Shown: positions 12,901 to 23,244 of the stretch, in pieces
How positions within the stretch are numbered: position 1 is the first letter of the stretch
How the letters are laid out: every line of letters starts with the position of its first letter
NCBI GenBank assembly: GCA_026874595.1
Contig: CM049316.1
Span: 28,007,339-28,071,338, forward strand
Length of the DNA: 64,000 nt
DNA from: Sipunculus nudus
Lineage: Eukaryota; Annelida; Sipuncula; Golfingiida; Sipunculidae
Direction: 5' to 3'
The notes under the pieces: model-generated
Database searches by the model: none
Seen by the model: the letters and a program-made list of their open reading frames with translations, nothing else
Told to the model about the DNA's origin: nothing
Program-made: the position numbers and the translations under genes

Positions 12901-12993
12901 GGGGTACCTCTGAAAATGTTTTTGTTATATATTACAGATATGCAGAAGCGATATAACTGTAATATATAATAAAAACGTTTTCTGAGGTACCCC
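12901..12993. repeat. 37-bp inverted repeat forming a long hairpin
   Basis: Arm 12901-12937 begins GGGGTACCTC and ends ATATATTACAG. Arm 12957-12993 is its reverse complement with three differences. The loop is 19 bases. The 40 bases left of the first arm resemble the loop plus the start of the second arm (cagaag-g-tataactgtaata), suggesting an incomplete foldback or snap-back duplication. Confidence 0.85.
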
Positions 12994-13104
12994 ATCATAT
13001 CCAAGTATCATGATAAAAGTCACTAATGATAATCACCACAAGATAATCATATAGTATTCATCTTTTCTATTATAATTGTGACCAATTAATTAGAAAATCT
13101 GCTT

Positions 13105-13412
13105 TCTTAAGAATGCAAGTCTCTGTGATGTGGGGGGGGGGGGGGCGGGGGTCCATATGGTGCGATGCTCCCAAAACCAAGTTTGCATGCACTTATTTTG
13201 TTCATATTCCAAGTTTCATTTATGCATAAGTGACTGTACATTTCGAATATTCCTTGATGACATTCCAAAATCTAAATGATTCTTCAGTGGCCCATTCCAT
13301 AATGTCCTTAAAATTTTTTAAGATTCTGTTCATGATTCTATGAGTTATGTTGTGAACAAACACCCAAACATGCATGAACGGGGTGAATACATATCCTCAT
13401 GACAGGCGCAAT
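13105..13412 (+). repeat. interspersed repeat family A, copy 2
   Basis: Aligns by eye with the copies at 1720 and 35460 across the ggcccatt-, gatgacattcc and gattctgttcatgatt blocks. It contains a poly-G run at about 13130-13145 that the other copies lack. Confidence 0.65.
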
Positions 13413-13609
13413 AAATTTTGAGACACCTGAAAGTCTAGTCTGTGCTTCAATGAAGCTCTAGTGTGATTGTTATCATAATTTGATCAGAAACTACAAGCAG
13501 AAGGATGTATGTTATTGACTTTAATAAAAGAGAGTCTACTGAGAATTGATAATTGATAAAAGTTTCTCCTCCCAATCAAGAGATCCTATACAGAGAGATG
13601 ATTAAATAT

Positions 13610-14020
13610 GATACATTCTTAGTAAGTTATGCAGACTTCCCCCTAGTGTTATATCAGGACTTTAACCCTCCCTGGCCTAATACAATACCTCTCCCCTTGG
13701 CATTAGTAGACAAGGCGTGAGTATGATATATGATGAGATATGCTGTCCTCCTCCAACATGTCAGCCTGCTGGTTCTATCAATCAGGGTAACGAGTGAATG
13801 GCCCAGAGACACTCTCCCGTCAGAATTCCTGCTCAACATGACATAGTCATTGTAAATCAGCCGCGTTCCTTTCACCCCCTTGTCTATGGCTGCTTAATTT
13901 ACACATGTAAGGTGCCTGCGTATACACCTTCAGTGGTGATGAGTTGTGTGACTCTTACGCATATCAACAGTCAAGGCCTTTACTCCAATAATTCCATAGT
14001 TTTAATCAATATGGCTTTCA
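13610..14020. other. complex unique sequence in intron, possible enhancer
   Basis: Denser in mixed words and CpG than its surroundings, without repeats or poly-A runs. Offered only as a candidate for conservation testing. From 14020 to 15870 I see nothing except AT-rich sequence. Confidence 0.2.
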
Positions 14021-15869
14021 ATGACTTTTTTTTTATTCTTTCAGAATTGAAAACTCCTTCCATTTCTCAAAGCAGATGAGCAGCGAATGACCTAGCTCAT
14101 GTGGTCAGTGTTTATATTCATGATTAGTTGATATTTATTTCATTAAATTTATAATATATTAAGCTAATTCTTTTACCAGAGGGTGCCCTTGGCCATGTCT
14201 GCATCTGTACTTTACAAAAACTTGCATCTCAGACATGCTGCCATCTATAAATAAGAATCATATTTTGCATTGTAAGGGTCCGTTAAATTTTCTTGATGAA
14301 GGACCTTGACCTTTGCTCTAAAGGTCAGCTCATAAGCTTGATAGCCCTTAGATGTTTCATTGGATTTGGTCAATAATTGGTAGGAAAGCAGCAACATATA
14401 TGACTGCACCAAAATTATTATTTTTTGGCTGACTATAACCTATCACTGAAACGTTAACATAGGCCTCTCTAGGTATGCAAGTCAGCTGTTCTTGTAAATA
14501 AGTATTTCACTGTAGTTGTATAGTGAACACTGTTTTTTCTGAAATTAGGTCACTGTTAATCATCTGTGTCAGAAAACTAGGTCAAACAGCAAAACTTTAG
14601 CAGTGCCATTCACTTTGCTAAATATGGTGAATGTTTGAATATAATGGTATAACTATATGTTTATGATAGAGAACTAGACGCTAGACCACTAATTAAAAAT
14701 AAAAAAACTTAAGAGTCATAAGATTTCCATGTATGTGTTCACCAAACTGCAGTATGACAGGGCCTTTTCAACAGCACCCAGCTCAGAAAATGATGGACCA
14801 TATTTGTTGCCTCTTCAGGATTTTTTTACATGTTTTCTGTACATGCTCAGACAGAATATCATACATCTTATCATTTGCCAAAGAAATGGCCATCATTTAT
14901 ATATGAGTGTTACATGTAGCAGCATACATCAAAGCACATTGATAGCTGCTTGTATGGACATCCAGAGATATAACCAGACAGGCTAATTTTATTCATTCAT
15001 ATGGCCATTCCTCCCAGCCATATATGGCCCATTTCTGTATTATTATACCTGTATGAACTAATAATTCATTTGGATTTGTTCAGGGTGCTCATTGAATAAA
15101 TGAAATATTTGACTGTATATATCTTACATGCTAAACCTACAAAGAAATAGTTAACAATGAAAAAAAAAACCTTCCATAAACATTCATTAAGTATAGATTG
15201 ACAAAGTGCACTGCACTGCTTTTTTATAGGATGATAATATTTCAGAGTTTTTTTTTGTGATACTTAAGGTATGGTCCTCTATGTGAAAAAAAAGGTCCTC
15301 TAATGAAAAATTTAAAAGTAAGAATTTGTATGATTCTTTAAATTTCATGTTAGAATCAAAGCCATTTTGCTTGTGATTGAAACTGAATAATGATATTTGA
15401 CATTTGTTGCAGTTGACAGCCTTGGTATTTATGCAAGTAGGATGTACAAATGTGTGATATGTAGTAAAACAGAACTTGATAACCCCAAAATTAAATCAGA
15501 TTATAAAGGTAGTTTCATCATCATGTGTCACATGTATGGTAAATCAATATGTGAATGCAACGGTGATGTTACCTAGTAAAGTGATTGTTAGCTGCTTTGA
15601 ACAGGATTTAGGACAGGTTCCCAAATGATGGTGGGTGGTGTTCATGTTAGATGAGGTACTGTAATTAGCTCAAGCTGAACTAGCCAGTTACGACTCATAT
15701 TATGGCTAAAGTCTGTACAGAAGGCAATGCTGATGCCATCACTGTAGATAGTTTCTACAGATAAATACAACAGATGACTGTAAATCTGTCACATGTTAGA
15801 TAAATTCTGTCAGATACACCTGTAAGGTACATATTTATTAGTCTTTTCTTATGGGCCACAGTGGTTTTA

Positions 15870-16320
15870 TTACAAACATATGATAATGTACAACCTGGAA
15901 ACATAGTTTACGACTTTTTTACAGTCGACTTCCATCTGTGGCAGTGTCAGCATTTCAATGCAAACAGTGTGAAATATGAGCAAGAGAAACGAAATGCAGG
16001 AAGTGGCCTTTGAGTCGGATGATTTATCAGACCCATATAAACAGATAAAGAATAACAGTTATCACTGTCAGGCCAGATAGTGTTGGCAACCATTGTGCAG
16101 GCCACAAATAAACTTTTGTTTCCAACGGTCTGCAGGACCAGTGGCAAACACAGTAACCTACGTGGTGAGTGACACACATCACTTGAAATATGCTGCAATC
16201 CCCGATAAAGTTGCCTTTGTTCAAGATGGGTTTATTGTGCAAAGTGTGATTTATTACCTGGTCATGCCTAATGAAATCCAAAGCACAGGGACTTTTTTGG
16301 TACTTGACTGAATCAAATGC
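15870..16320. other. complex unique sequence in intron, possible enhancer
   Basis: Non-repetitive, with several GATA words (for example gataaa and agataaag near 16045) and few homopolymers. The open frames over it on both strands have no recognisable domain. From 16320 to 17170 I see nothing. Confidence 0.2.
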
Positions 16321-17174
16321 GCATATTAGCTTCAGACTTTATTCAATGTTTAGACTGTTGAGTTTTAGACTTTTCTGACTCATCGTCAAGAATGCGTTTT
16401 GTCTAATAGATTCAAAAGTAAGGACACTGAGTGCTTTCAGGGAAGAGTTATTTATTTATCCTGGTTGACGATTGACTGCTCTTCAACTGTTGTGCTCTTT
16501 TTTCACTCTACTTTCAATGACGCGCTGAACTAGATTCAGACAAATGATCACTTACCTAAGATTCACAAAGGCCCGCTTCCCCCCTCCCCTAAAAAAACCT
16601 TCGGTAAATTATAAAATTTAAAAAAATGAAACTTAAGCACTTCTATAGTTTGAGGAAATTTAAGAATATATTAAATGTTACCTGAAACTTTTATGTATTA
16701 ATTTTCCATGAGTTAGGCAATTCTTCCAGTCAGTGTCCTCATTTCATCATAAAACAGAAATAAAATGGACATGGACACCATTGTCAATAGCCGATGACTT
16801 CCATAGTTCAGCACAAAGGAGTTCACAGCACATAGAAAGGATCATTTATGATCATAAATAGTAAATGTTTTTGTTTAAGGTTTTTCAAGTATTAGTGATC
16901 CGGGTTCTGTTCAGCTGTGCTTGAAAATACAAGCACTGAATAAAAAGTTTCAATAAATCTTCACGTTTTTTTATTTAGCACATTATTATGGTAGTATTTG
17001 AACCCTGCAATCATATCATGCAACAGTTATAGATATTATTACCTGCAGTAAGAGTAAAACCTTTAACATTGTGGAGCATTTCAAATCAAGCAGGCCTGGT
17101 AACACAGCTAATATAGTCTTCCCATAAGTGCTGTGTAATAACCCCCTCTCCCCACTCCAAAGGCACACTGGTTT

Positions 17175-17345
17175 GTGAGTGGAACACAGTTGTGGGGCAA
17201 GGCCTTCCCATTAAGCCTGCAGAGCGCTCACCATGGTTGTGGGCTGACCATTAAAAATCTCACCATTCCTCAGCTGGGATTGGAACTCAAAATGTCTGGC
17301 TTTGAGTCCTTTGCTCTACCCCTAGACCACAAAAGCCAGTTGGCT
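17175..17345 (-). mobile_element. tRNA-derived SINE, family B copy 1
   Basis: On the minus strand a good A box (TGGTCTAGGGGTAGAGC, 17312-17328) and a B box (GAGTTCCAATCCC, 17276-17288) are correctly spaced for pol III. The body includes the reverse of gagcgctcaccatg, shared with a copy at about 38640-38870. Confidence 0.75.
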
Positions 17346-17777
17346 GCAATTACAACTTGAGGTTAAAAGTTGGCCACTCAAGTTACACGGAACTTAGAAC
17401 ATGATATATTATTTGCCTGTTATACATAAGACACATATTAATGGGTCCCATTATATTGTGACCTCATTTTCCTGGAAACATATGCACTCTGAATGCTTGC
17501 ACTGTTTCATGTGAAGAGAAACCTTTTACTTCCTGTAGAATATTCCAACTGAGGCATATTTCCATTTTTCTTGTACAGACACATCGGTTACACCTAAAAT
17601 AAATGTACGTAGTGCATGCCTTCATGAGATCAAGCAAACTTGATAACAGTTGTCCTTAATGCAGTTTGATACTGTATTTGATACACATTTAAGATAACCA
17701 GCTATAATAAAACCTAATGGTGACAGAATCAGTATATCATGATCATGCAGAAGGTAATTAAGTCTTTTCTGTATCAT

Positions 17778-17787
17778 TGATTGACAG
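17778..17787 (+). promoter_or_regulatory. PBX-MEIS/PREP composite site
   Basis: Exact TGATTGACAG, the composite recognition sequence of PBX (Exd) with MEIS/PREP (Hth) homeodomain partners. Within 30 bases follows ttagtgattagctaa, rich in homeodomain-type cores. One of three exact copies in the window. Confidence 0.45.
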
Positions 17788-17939
17788 TTGTTTCACCACA
17801 TTAGTGATTAGCTAACCTGCTGTTTCCACGAAGAGTACCGTATTCCCTCAGTGATGTGTTTTGTCTCCTATTATCACCCATGGGCCTGAGTGGTCCATTA
17901 TCTATTCACAGTGCACTATTTACAGCAGCATGAAAAGTC

Positions 17940-19850
17940 AGGATTTTCAAATTTTTGTTCCATTTTAAGGCTGCAGTGATAAAAAAGGGAAATATAGTAA
18001 CATATTATGAGAGTATGAAATCCATATTTAACTGGACCAGAGAATTAAACTGGCAATATAGTAGTACAAACAAAGATTTAATTTTGTTTATTAAATTTAT
18101 GTAAACCAGCACAAGATATACCCAGAATGTTGGAAAGGTGCAAGATTTATGACAAACTATGCAGAAACAAGGTCATACTTGAAAAGTTAACAACATAAAT
18201 TAACCAAAAATTACATTATATCCAAGAAAACCTTAAACTGCAGAACAACATTAATTTTTACATAGCCAGGATAGCATTTAAATAAGAGCCCCTAGTGAAT
18301 AGGTGTAGATATTCAACAATTGTTGTCACTTTGACCAGATGTATATTCAGCTTGATTGTGCAGTCTGAGCATATACAGACCTGCACTGGAATCTTCTAAT
18401 CAGACATTTCTGTGTTGATACTTTTGTGCTTCAGTAACACATGGTGAGTGGCAGAACAAATGCTGCCTCCAAGACCTATGAATTGGCAGCTTCAATCCAG
18501 GACAAAGGAATTGCCCCATGTTATTAAAGTAGATGATCCTTTGAATTAAAAATATTTCATGTAAATCCAAATGACATGCAGAATTCAATTGATTGTTCCG
18601 TTGGTGTTAAACTAACTATCCAGAAAGTTTCACTGGAATTACCTCAACAGACAACCCAACCAATGAACCAAGGCAAAAACATGATACTTTCACCTCCCAA
18701 TGGAGGTATAACATTAATCGCAATTAATGTTTGAGTAAAATAATGGCTTTTGGTATTTGATGAATGCCAGCACAATGGAGCTATCATCTGCCACCACACA
18801 TTCAGCAGCTGAGTGTCAGTTTGATTGAGAATATTGATTTAAATATAACATGGTTGTGAGTAGTGTAGGAGAGAGTCATGATCGCTGTGAGTTAGATGTA
18901 AAAAGACATATAATCCAGCCAGAGAGCAATCAGCAATACAGTAAATGCCACCACCACCAGTGACGTTTTCCAGGTTTTCATAGTCAGATTCATATTATAG
19001 AAAATGATGATTTGTTCTGAAGGGATAATAGTGTTGTTATATATTACATCGGAACAGTAGATTTTCTATGTCTGATTGTATTTTTCACAGACTTAGATTC
19101 CATACATTTGTCTTAAACACTGACATTGCCACCACCAGACCTGACGGGCAGTCCAGTTGCATTTCCTGTTCCATCATAACTGCCTGAAATGCCACTCTTC
19201 ATTTTCATTATTTCAACAACACCTAGTCATTCCAGGACCAGACATCATTCAAGCTTCAAACACTCAGATATAGAAGTTGAATATGAAACAGTTATCAAGA
19301 ACATTTTTTTGTTTAATTCTGAAAGGATTGGTCCATGGCCTATTGGTAGTAGGTGTGGTCTGTTGAAAATGGTTGAAGGCAACGATATAAGAAGAATATG
19401 TTATTACATGTGCTAGCAGTATACCATTAATTTCAGCATATGACCTGTAACATCTGTGTTTTAGTGTCTAAGAAAAATGGCAGCCCCCATAAGCAGTTTC
19501 AAGAAATAAACATGTCAGTGTTCAATGGGACACAAAGTACTCCAAGGACAAAGAATCTATCCGTCTAGAAAGTTTTGTGACAAGGGGGCATGTATCAGCA
19601 AAGTTTTGAGTTGAATAATGTTTTTTTCACCACCTCCAGATCCTCAAATCATAGTTGGATAAAATCTTCTGGATTTCAGGTATTTCTGTGCATGGGGCTA
19701 GTAATATTCTGGAAGTCACAACATTTTGTTGACAGACATGAAAGTGAAATGTTAGAGCTGATCACTGAGGTTCTACCAAGATTTCATCTTTTTGCCTTTG
19801 AACCACTGAGGTCCTGTTAAACTACTACATTCTGATCCTTTACTGATACC
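17940..19850. other. no recognised feature
   Basis: AT-rich intron sequence without repeats that I can name and without credible frames. Confidence 0.5.
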
Positions 19851-20051
19851 AGAAGCAGATCCAGGGGGGTCCAGGAGATCTAGACTCCTCCCCCCTTTTT
19901 CATCCCCCACAACCATTTTTTTAGGGTTTCGGCCAAACTTTTGCGGCCTTTATAAGGCCTGGGGACCTTTTTTTAGGGTTTTCTTTAGGCCTCCTAGGTT
20001 GGACCCCCCCCCCCCCCCATTTTTTTTTCCCAAATCCTGGATCCGCCCTTG
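19850..20051. mobile_element. GC-tract MITE family C, copy 1
   Basis: The left end is CAGAAGCAGATCCAGG, and the right end is CCTGGATCCGCCCTTG, an imperfect inverted repeat of it. The interior has aagg-c-tt-ccc and repeated tttagggttt blocks plus a poly-C run. Related copies occur at 51973-52176, about 42620-42795, and in part at 46830-46880. I found no exact target-site duplication. Confidence 0.6.
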
Positions 20052-20115
20052 GATACACTCCTCAAGCAGTGGTTATACACTGTAGTCATACCAGATCTCC
20101 CCGGCTAAAAGATAA

Positions 20116-20248
20116 ATTCTAAACATGCCACACCCACTCTCATTGGTCTGATAACACCTGTTTTGGCATATGGCCAAGAATTGGACCAATGAGAGCTTGT
20201 GTCCCTATGTAATCAAACCAATGAGAGCGGGTGTAGCATGTTTAAAAT
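20116..20248. mobile_element. MITE with 37-bp terminal inverted repeats
   Basis: Arm 20116-20152 (starting ATTCTAAACATGCCACACCC) pairs with arm 20212-20248 with about four mismatches. Each arm contains CCAATGAGAG in one orientation, and a third CCAATGAGAG lies in the centre at about 20185. Non-coding, 133 bp. Confidence 0.7.
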
Positions 20249-20559
20249 AGGGCTGGATGCAAAACGCAATAACACACTCTCATTTGACTGATCACAATTC
20301 TGTGCTCTGTGTGCACCTTGGTGTTCGAGTCCAGAGAACCTTGCCATACAAAGCAGCAGTTACATTAAAAAGGATGTCTTGGAAGACTGCAGTGTATAAC
20401 TGCAGTGGGAGGAGTGTGAAAACCTTCTTATCCTTTACTGAGAGAGTCGTGTTCACTTGTAGAGAGATCTTACAATTGACACATGTATTCTATAGAAAAC
20501 CAGAGTATTTGTTTCAAATTAAATTTTTAAATGTTGCCTCTTTGTGTCAAAGTTAAAGG

Positions 20560-23200
20560 GCCGGACAAGAAACTTTGATACATCCGTGGTTTGACACACG
20601 TTTCACTTAGTGATAATTTAACTTAATTTTGTGCATGAGTTCAGCACAAGAAAGATGTTTCAACTTAATTAGGTTCAGTACAGCAAGGTTTTATACATGT
20701 ATATATAAATATGAAACTTAATGCAGATATTTAACTGAAAATATGTTAGTGGTTTGAGCTGGGGTATTCTAATTAATTCATTTTATTTATAAAGGTAAGT
20801 TCTTTTAATTGAGATTTGAAGTATTTCAGAATGACTGAACATGTTATCTTCAGTTACAGTGATCACATATGTATTTACTTAACTCTTACAGTGAAAAATC
20901 TCACATTCACTGGCCACTTGATATTCTGGATGGTTTTACCTGGAATAGTAATGTAGTATTCATAGATGAGCTACACTGAGGTAATATGGCAGGTGTAGAT
21001 CACCTGAAGACACATACCATACATAAAACACTGAAATGTATATGCTAGGTTATTTAATAGAATGATGGCAGCTACAAATGTGGACAACCTGTAAAAACCC
21101 AACCTGTCAGGGCTGCCATTAAACCATCTAAATGGTATTCTGTAATTTCTTCTGCAGTTCACCAAGAAGTGACACTGAGGTATTATTGAAACACAAAACA
21201 TATCTCACGCTGCCACACTCTTAATATTTCTGTGTCACCTCAGAAAAAGAGGTTTTTGTCAGTCTAAAGAACCCAGGTAATATGCCACAATAGTGAGTTC
21301 AGCTAGCTAATGTAAAAATACACCTATTACACATCTATGCCATAACACTTAAAAACAACCTATTTCTTTTACTTGTACATAGTTTTTCTATTCACTCCAG
21401 CCAAGAAACCGATATAAACTGTCATCTTCCCACTTGTGGATGTTATATGCATATTTATAAGAAAGTATCACTGCTTACTCATTGTCACTTTCCATATGTG
21501 AGTAATTGTCTGGTCTGCGAGGTGGGATACTGAAGTTTACTTTATGAATTAGAATAAAATCCAGGCAACCTTAACTTTTCATCATATTATCTCTGTAGAT
21601 ACTGCCACCTGTGACCTAAGTTGAAAACTGATAAAAGGCTTTATGCAGAATAAACCATTGGCAACAATAATATGTATGTTTGAATATGTCATCCCTAATT
21701 TATAATGTTTCCAAATATACTTTATTTCCTAGTTTTGAGAAGTGTGGAAAGAGTTAAAAATGCAGATCATGTAATTGGTTTGGCAAAATCCACAGAAAAA
21801 TAGTTATTTAAAACATGATTGAAAAACTAATCAAGATCCCACAGGTCATTTTACAGAAAGCAGTGTCAACTGACAAGATAACAAGATCTAAATAAAATGA
21901 TAAGCTAAACAGAACATATGAAGATAAACACAGTAATCTTATCAAAATTTCATTTATAGTATGATCCATAAATTACAAATATATAAAAATTGAAAATACA
22001 ATTAACATTAGAAATTCACACCAAACTGGCATCATAGAGAAACTTTAAAAGAGTCCATGCTTGTTAATAAAATTTTGAAATATGGGACATGGAAGGCATA
22101 AAAATAATTTATCATTCATCATTGTTAAGAGTCCAGTGCCACATATTGGCCATGTTGCAATCCTTTTACACAGGTACTTTTCCTATCCTTTTCTAAGACA
22201 GATCACCCAATGTCCGGCAGACTGAGCTGTCTTAAACAAGAATGGTCTGATTATATAAACCAAATAATCACTCCAGTGAATAAAATATTAATGCTAAGGG
22301 GCAGATGGTATCATGGGCACAGTTTGGTGTCACCCACCACACCCCCTCCTTTCTCCACTAGGGGGTACATACTATATTGTTTACCCCACCCCCATTTTGC
22401 TATTAAAAAGCGTCTTATTTCAGTTTGAAAAAAAGATTGTGTAAAAAAATGTCTCACTGTTGCAAATTTTTCAAATATCAGTGAATTGCAATCTTTCAGA
22501 TATTACTAAAATTTATTCAACACAACATTGTGGAAAACCAGGCATTGATCGCACAAATTAAATAATCAATGTAGGTTTTAAGGAAAAAATAAGAAATTCA
22601 CTATCATTACAAAATAACTAGTGATGGAACAAATGGATGCATCAGGAGCAAAGATCTTATTTGTTGTTTGTTAATGAAGTGGGAATTCTCAGTCCTGTAA
22701 TATTGTACTAACATTTTCTTCAAAATTGCATAACATTTGAATGAAAATCATCAAAAATCTCCACCCCACACATGGGGACACCCCCTTGCTGAACCTTCAA
22801 CAGCCGTCCTTTCTAAAAATACTTAATGCTCCATCCTTCCTAGACTTTGGTTCTTAAAACACCAAAAATGACAATAATTTTATAGAGAAAAGGGGGGGGG
22901 TGAAATATGGTATACCTTATTGCAAGGGTGTGTGTGTAGGGAGGGTGGATTGGGGGTTGAGGCTTTGGGTGGTTCCTTGTCCCCAGACATTTTGCATAAG
23001 AAATTTCGCCCCTGAATGGTATTATCATTTGGCTGCTTTCATGAAAGTTTCCTGGCTTCTTTTTTTCATCCCAGTCTGACCCTGGGCAAAGTTACCTGTT
23101 TGCAAATGTAATGTATTGAATGCCAACAGACATGAAAATGCTAGTATATGGGAATCCCACAGCAACATTTATGTAGTGTTTATGACACAAGTGTGGGCTG
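20560..23200. other. distal intron, no recognised feature
   Basis: AT-rich, with short G-rich runs at about 22892 and 22930. This leads into the acceptor of the teashirt exon. No repeat family was recognised. Confidence 0.5.
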
Positions 23201-23227
23201 ACAGTAGACTTAGAAACTAATGCACTA

Positions 23228-23244
23228 TTTATTAATAATTTCAG
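23228..23244 (+). other. 3' splice site of the teashirt coding exon
   Basis: TTTATTAATAATTTCAG ends in AG at 23243-23244. The exon starts with the last two bases of a split codon (intron phase 1). The pyrimidine tract is weak but T/A-rich, as is common in AT-rich genomes. Translation from the in-frame ATG at 23220 would add eight hydrophobic residues not expected in this family, which favours splicing. Confidence 0.75.

Larger units (their letters stand above)
1..23244 (+). other. presumed 5' intron of the teashirt gene (partial)
   Basis: No convincing coding exon is visible in this stretch. All open frames are short, unrelated to each other and often fall in repeats. It ends in a 3' splice site (AG at 23243-23244, preceded by a weak T-rich run and a possible branch point CTAAT near 23216) that leads directly into the teashirt coding exon. 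In known teashirt genes a very short first coding exon is followed by a large intron and one large coding exon, so the intron reading is natural but inferred. The stretch is CpG-poor, as expected of a methylated transcribed region in an invertebrate. It also holds the repeats listed separately. The 5' exon and promoter are probably to the left of the window, but a tiny exon inside it cannot be excluded. Confidence 0.6.

Noticed and set aside
1-23219. Teashirt first coding exon in the left part
   Set aside because: I looked for a short ATG exon with a basic N-terminus and a phase-1 GT donor and found no convincing one; it is probably outside the window.
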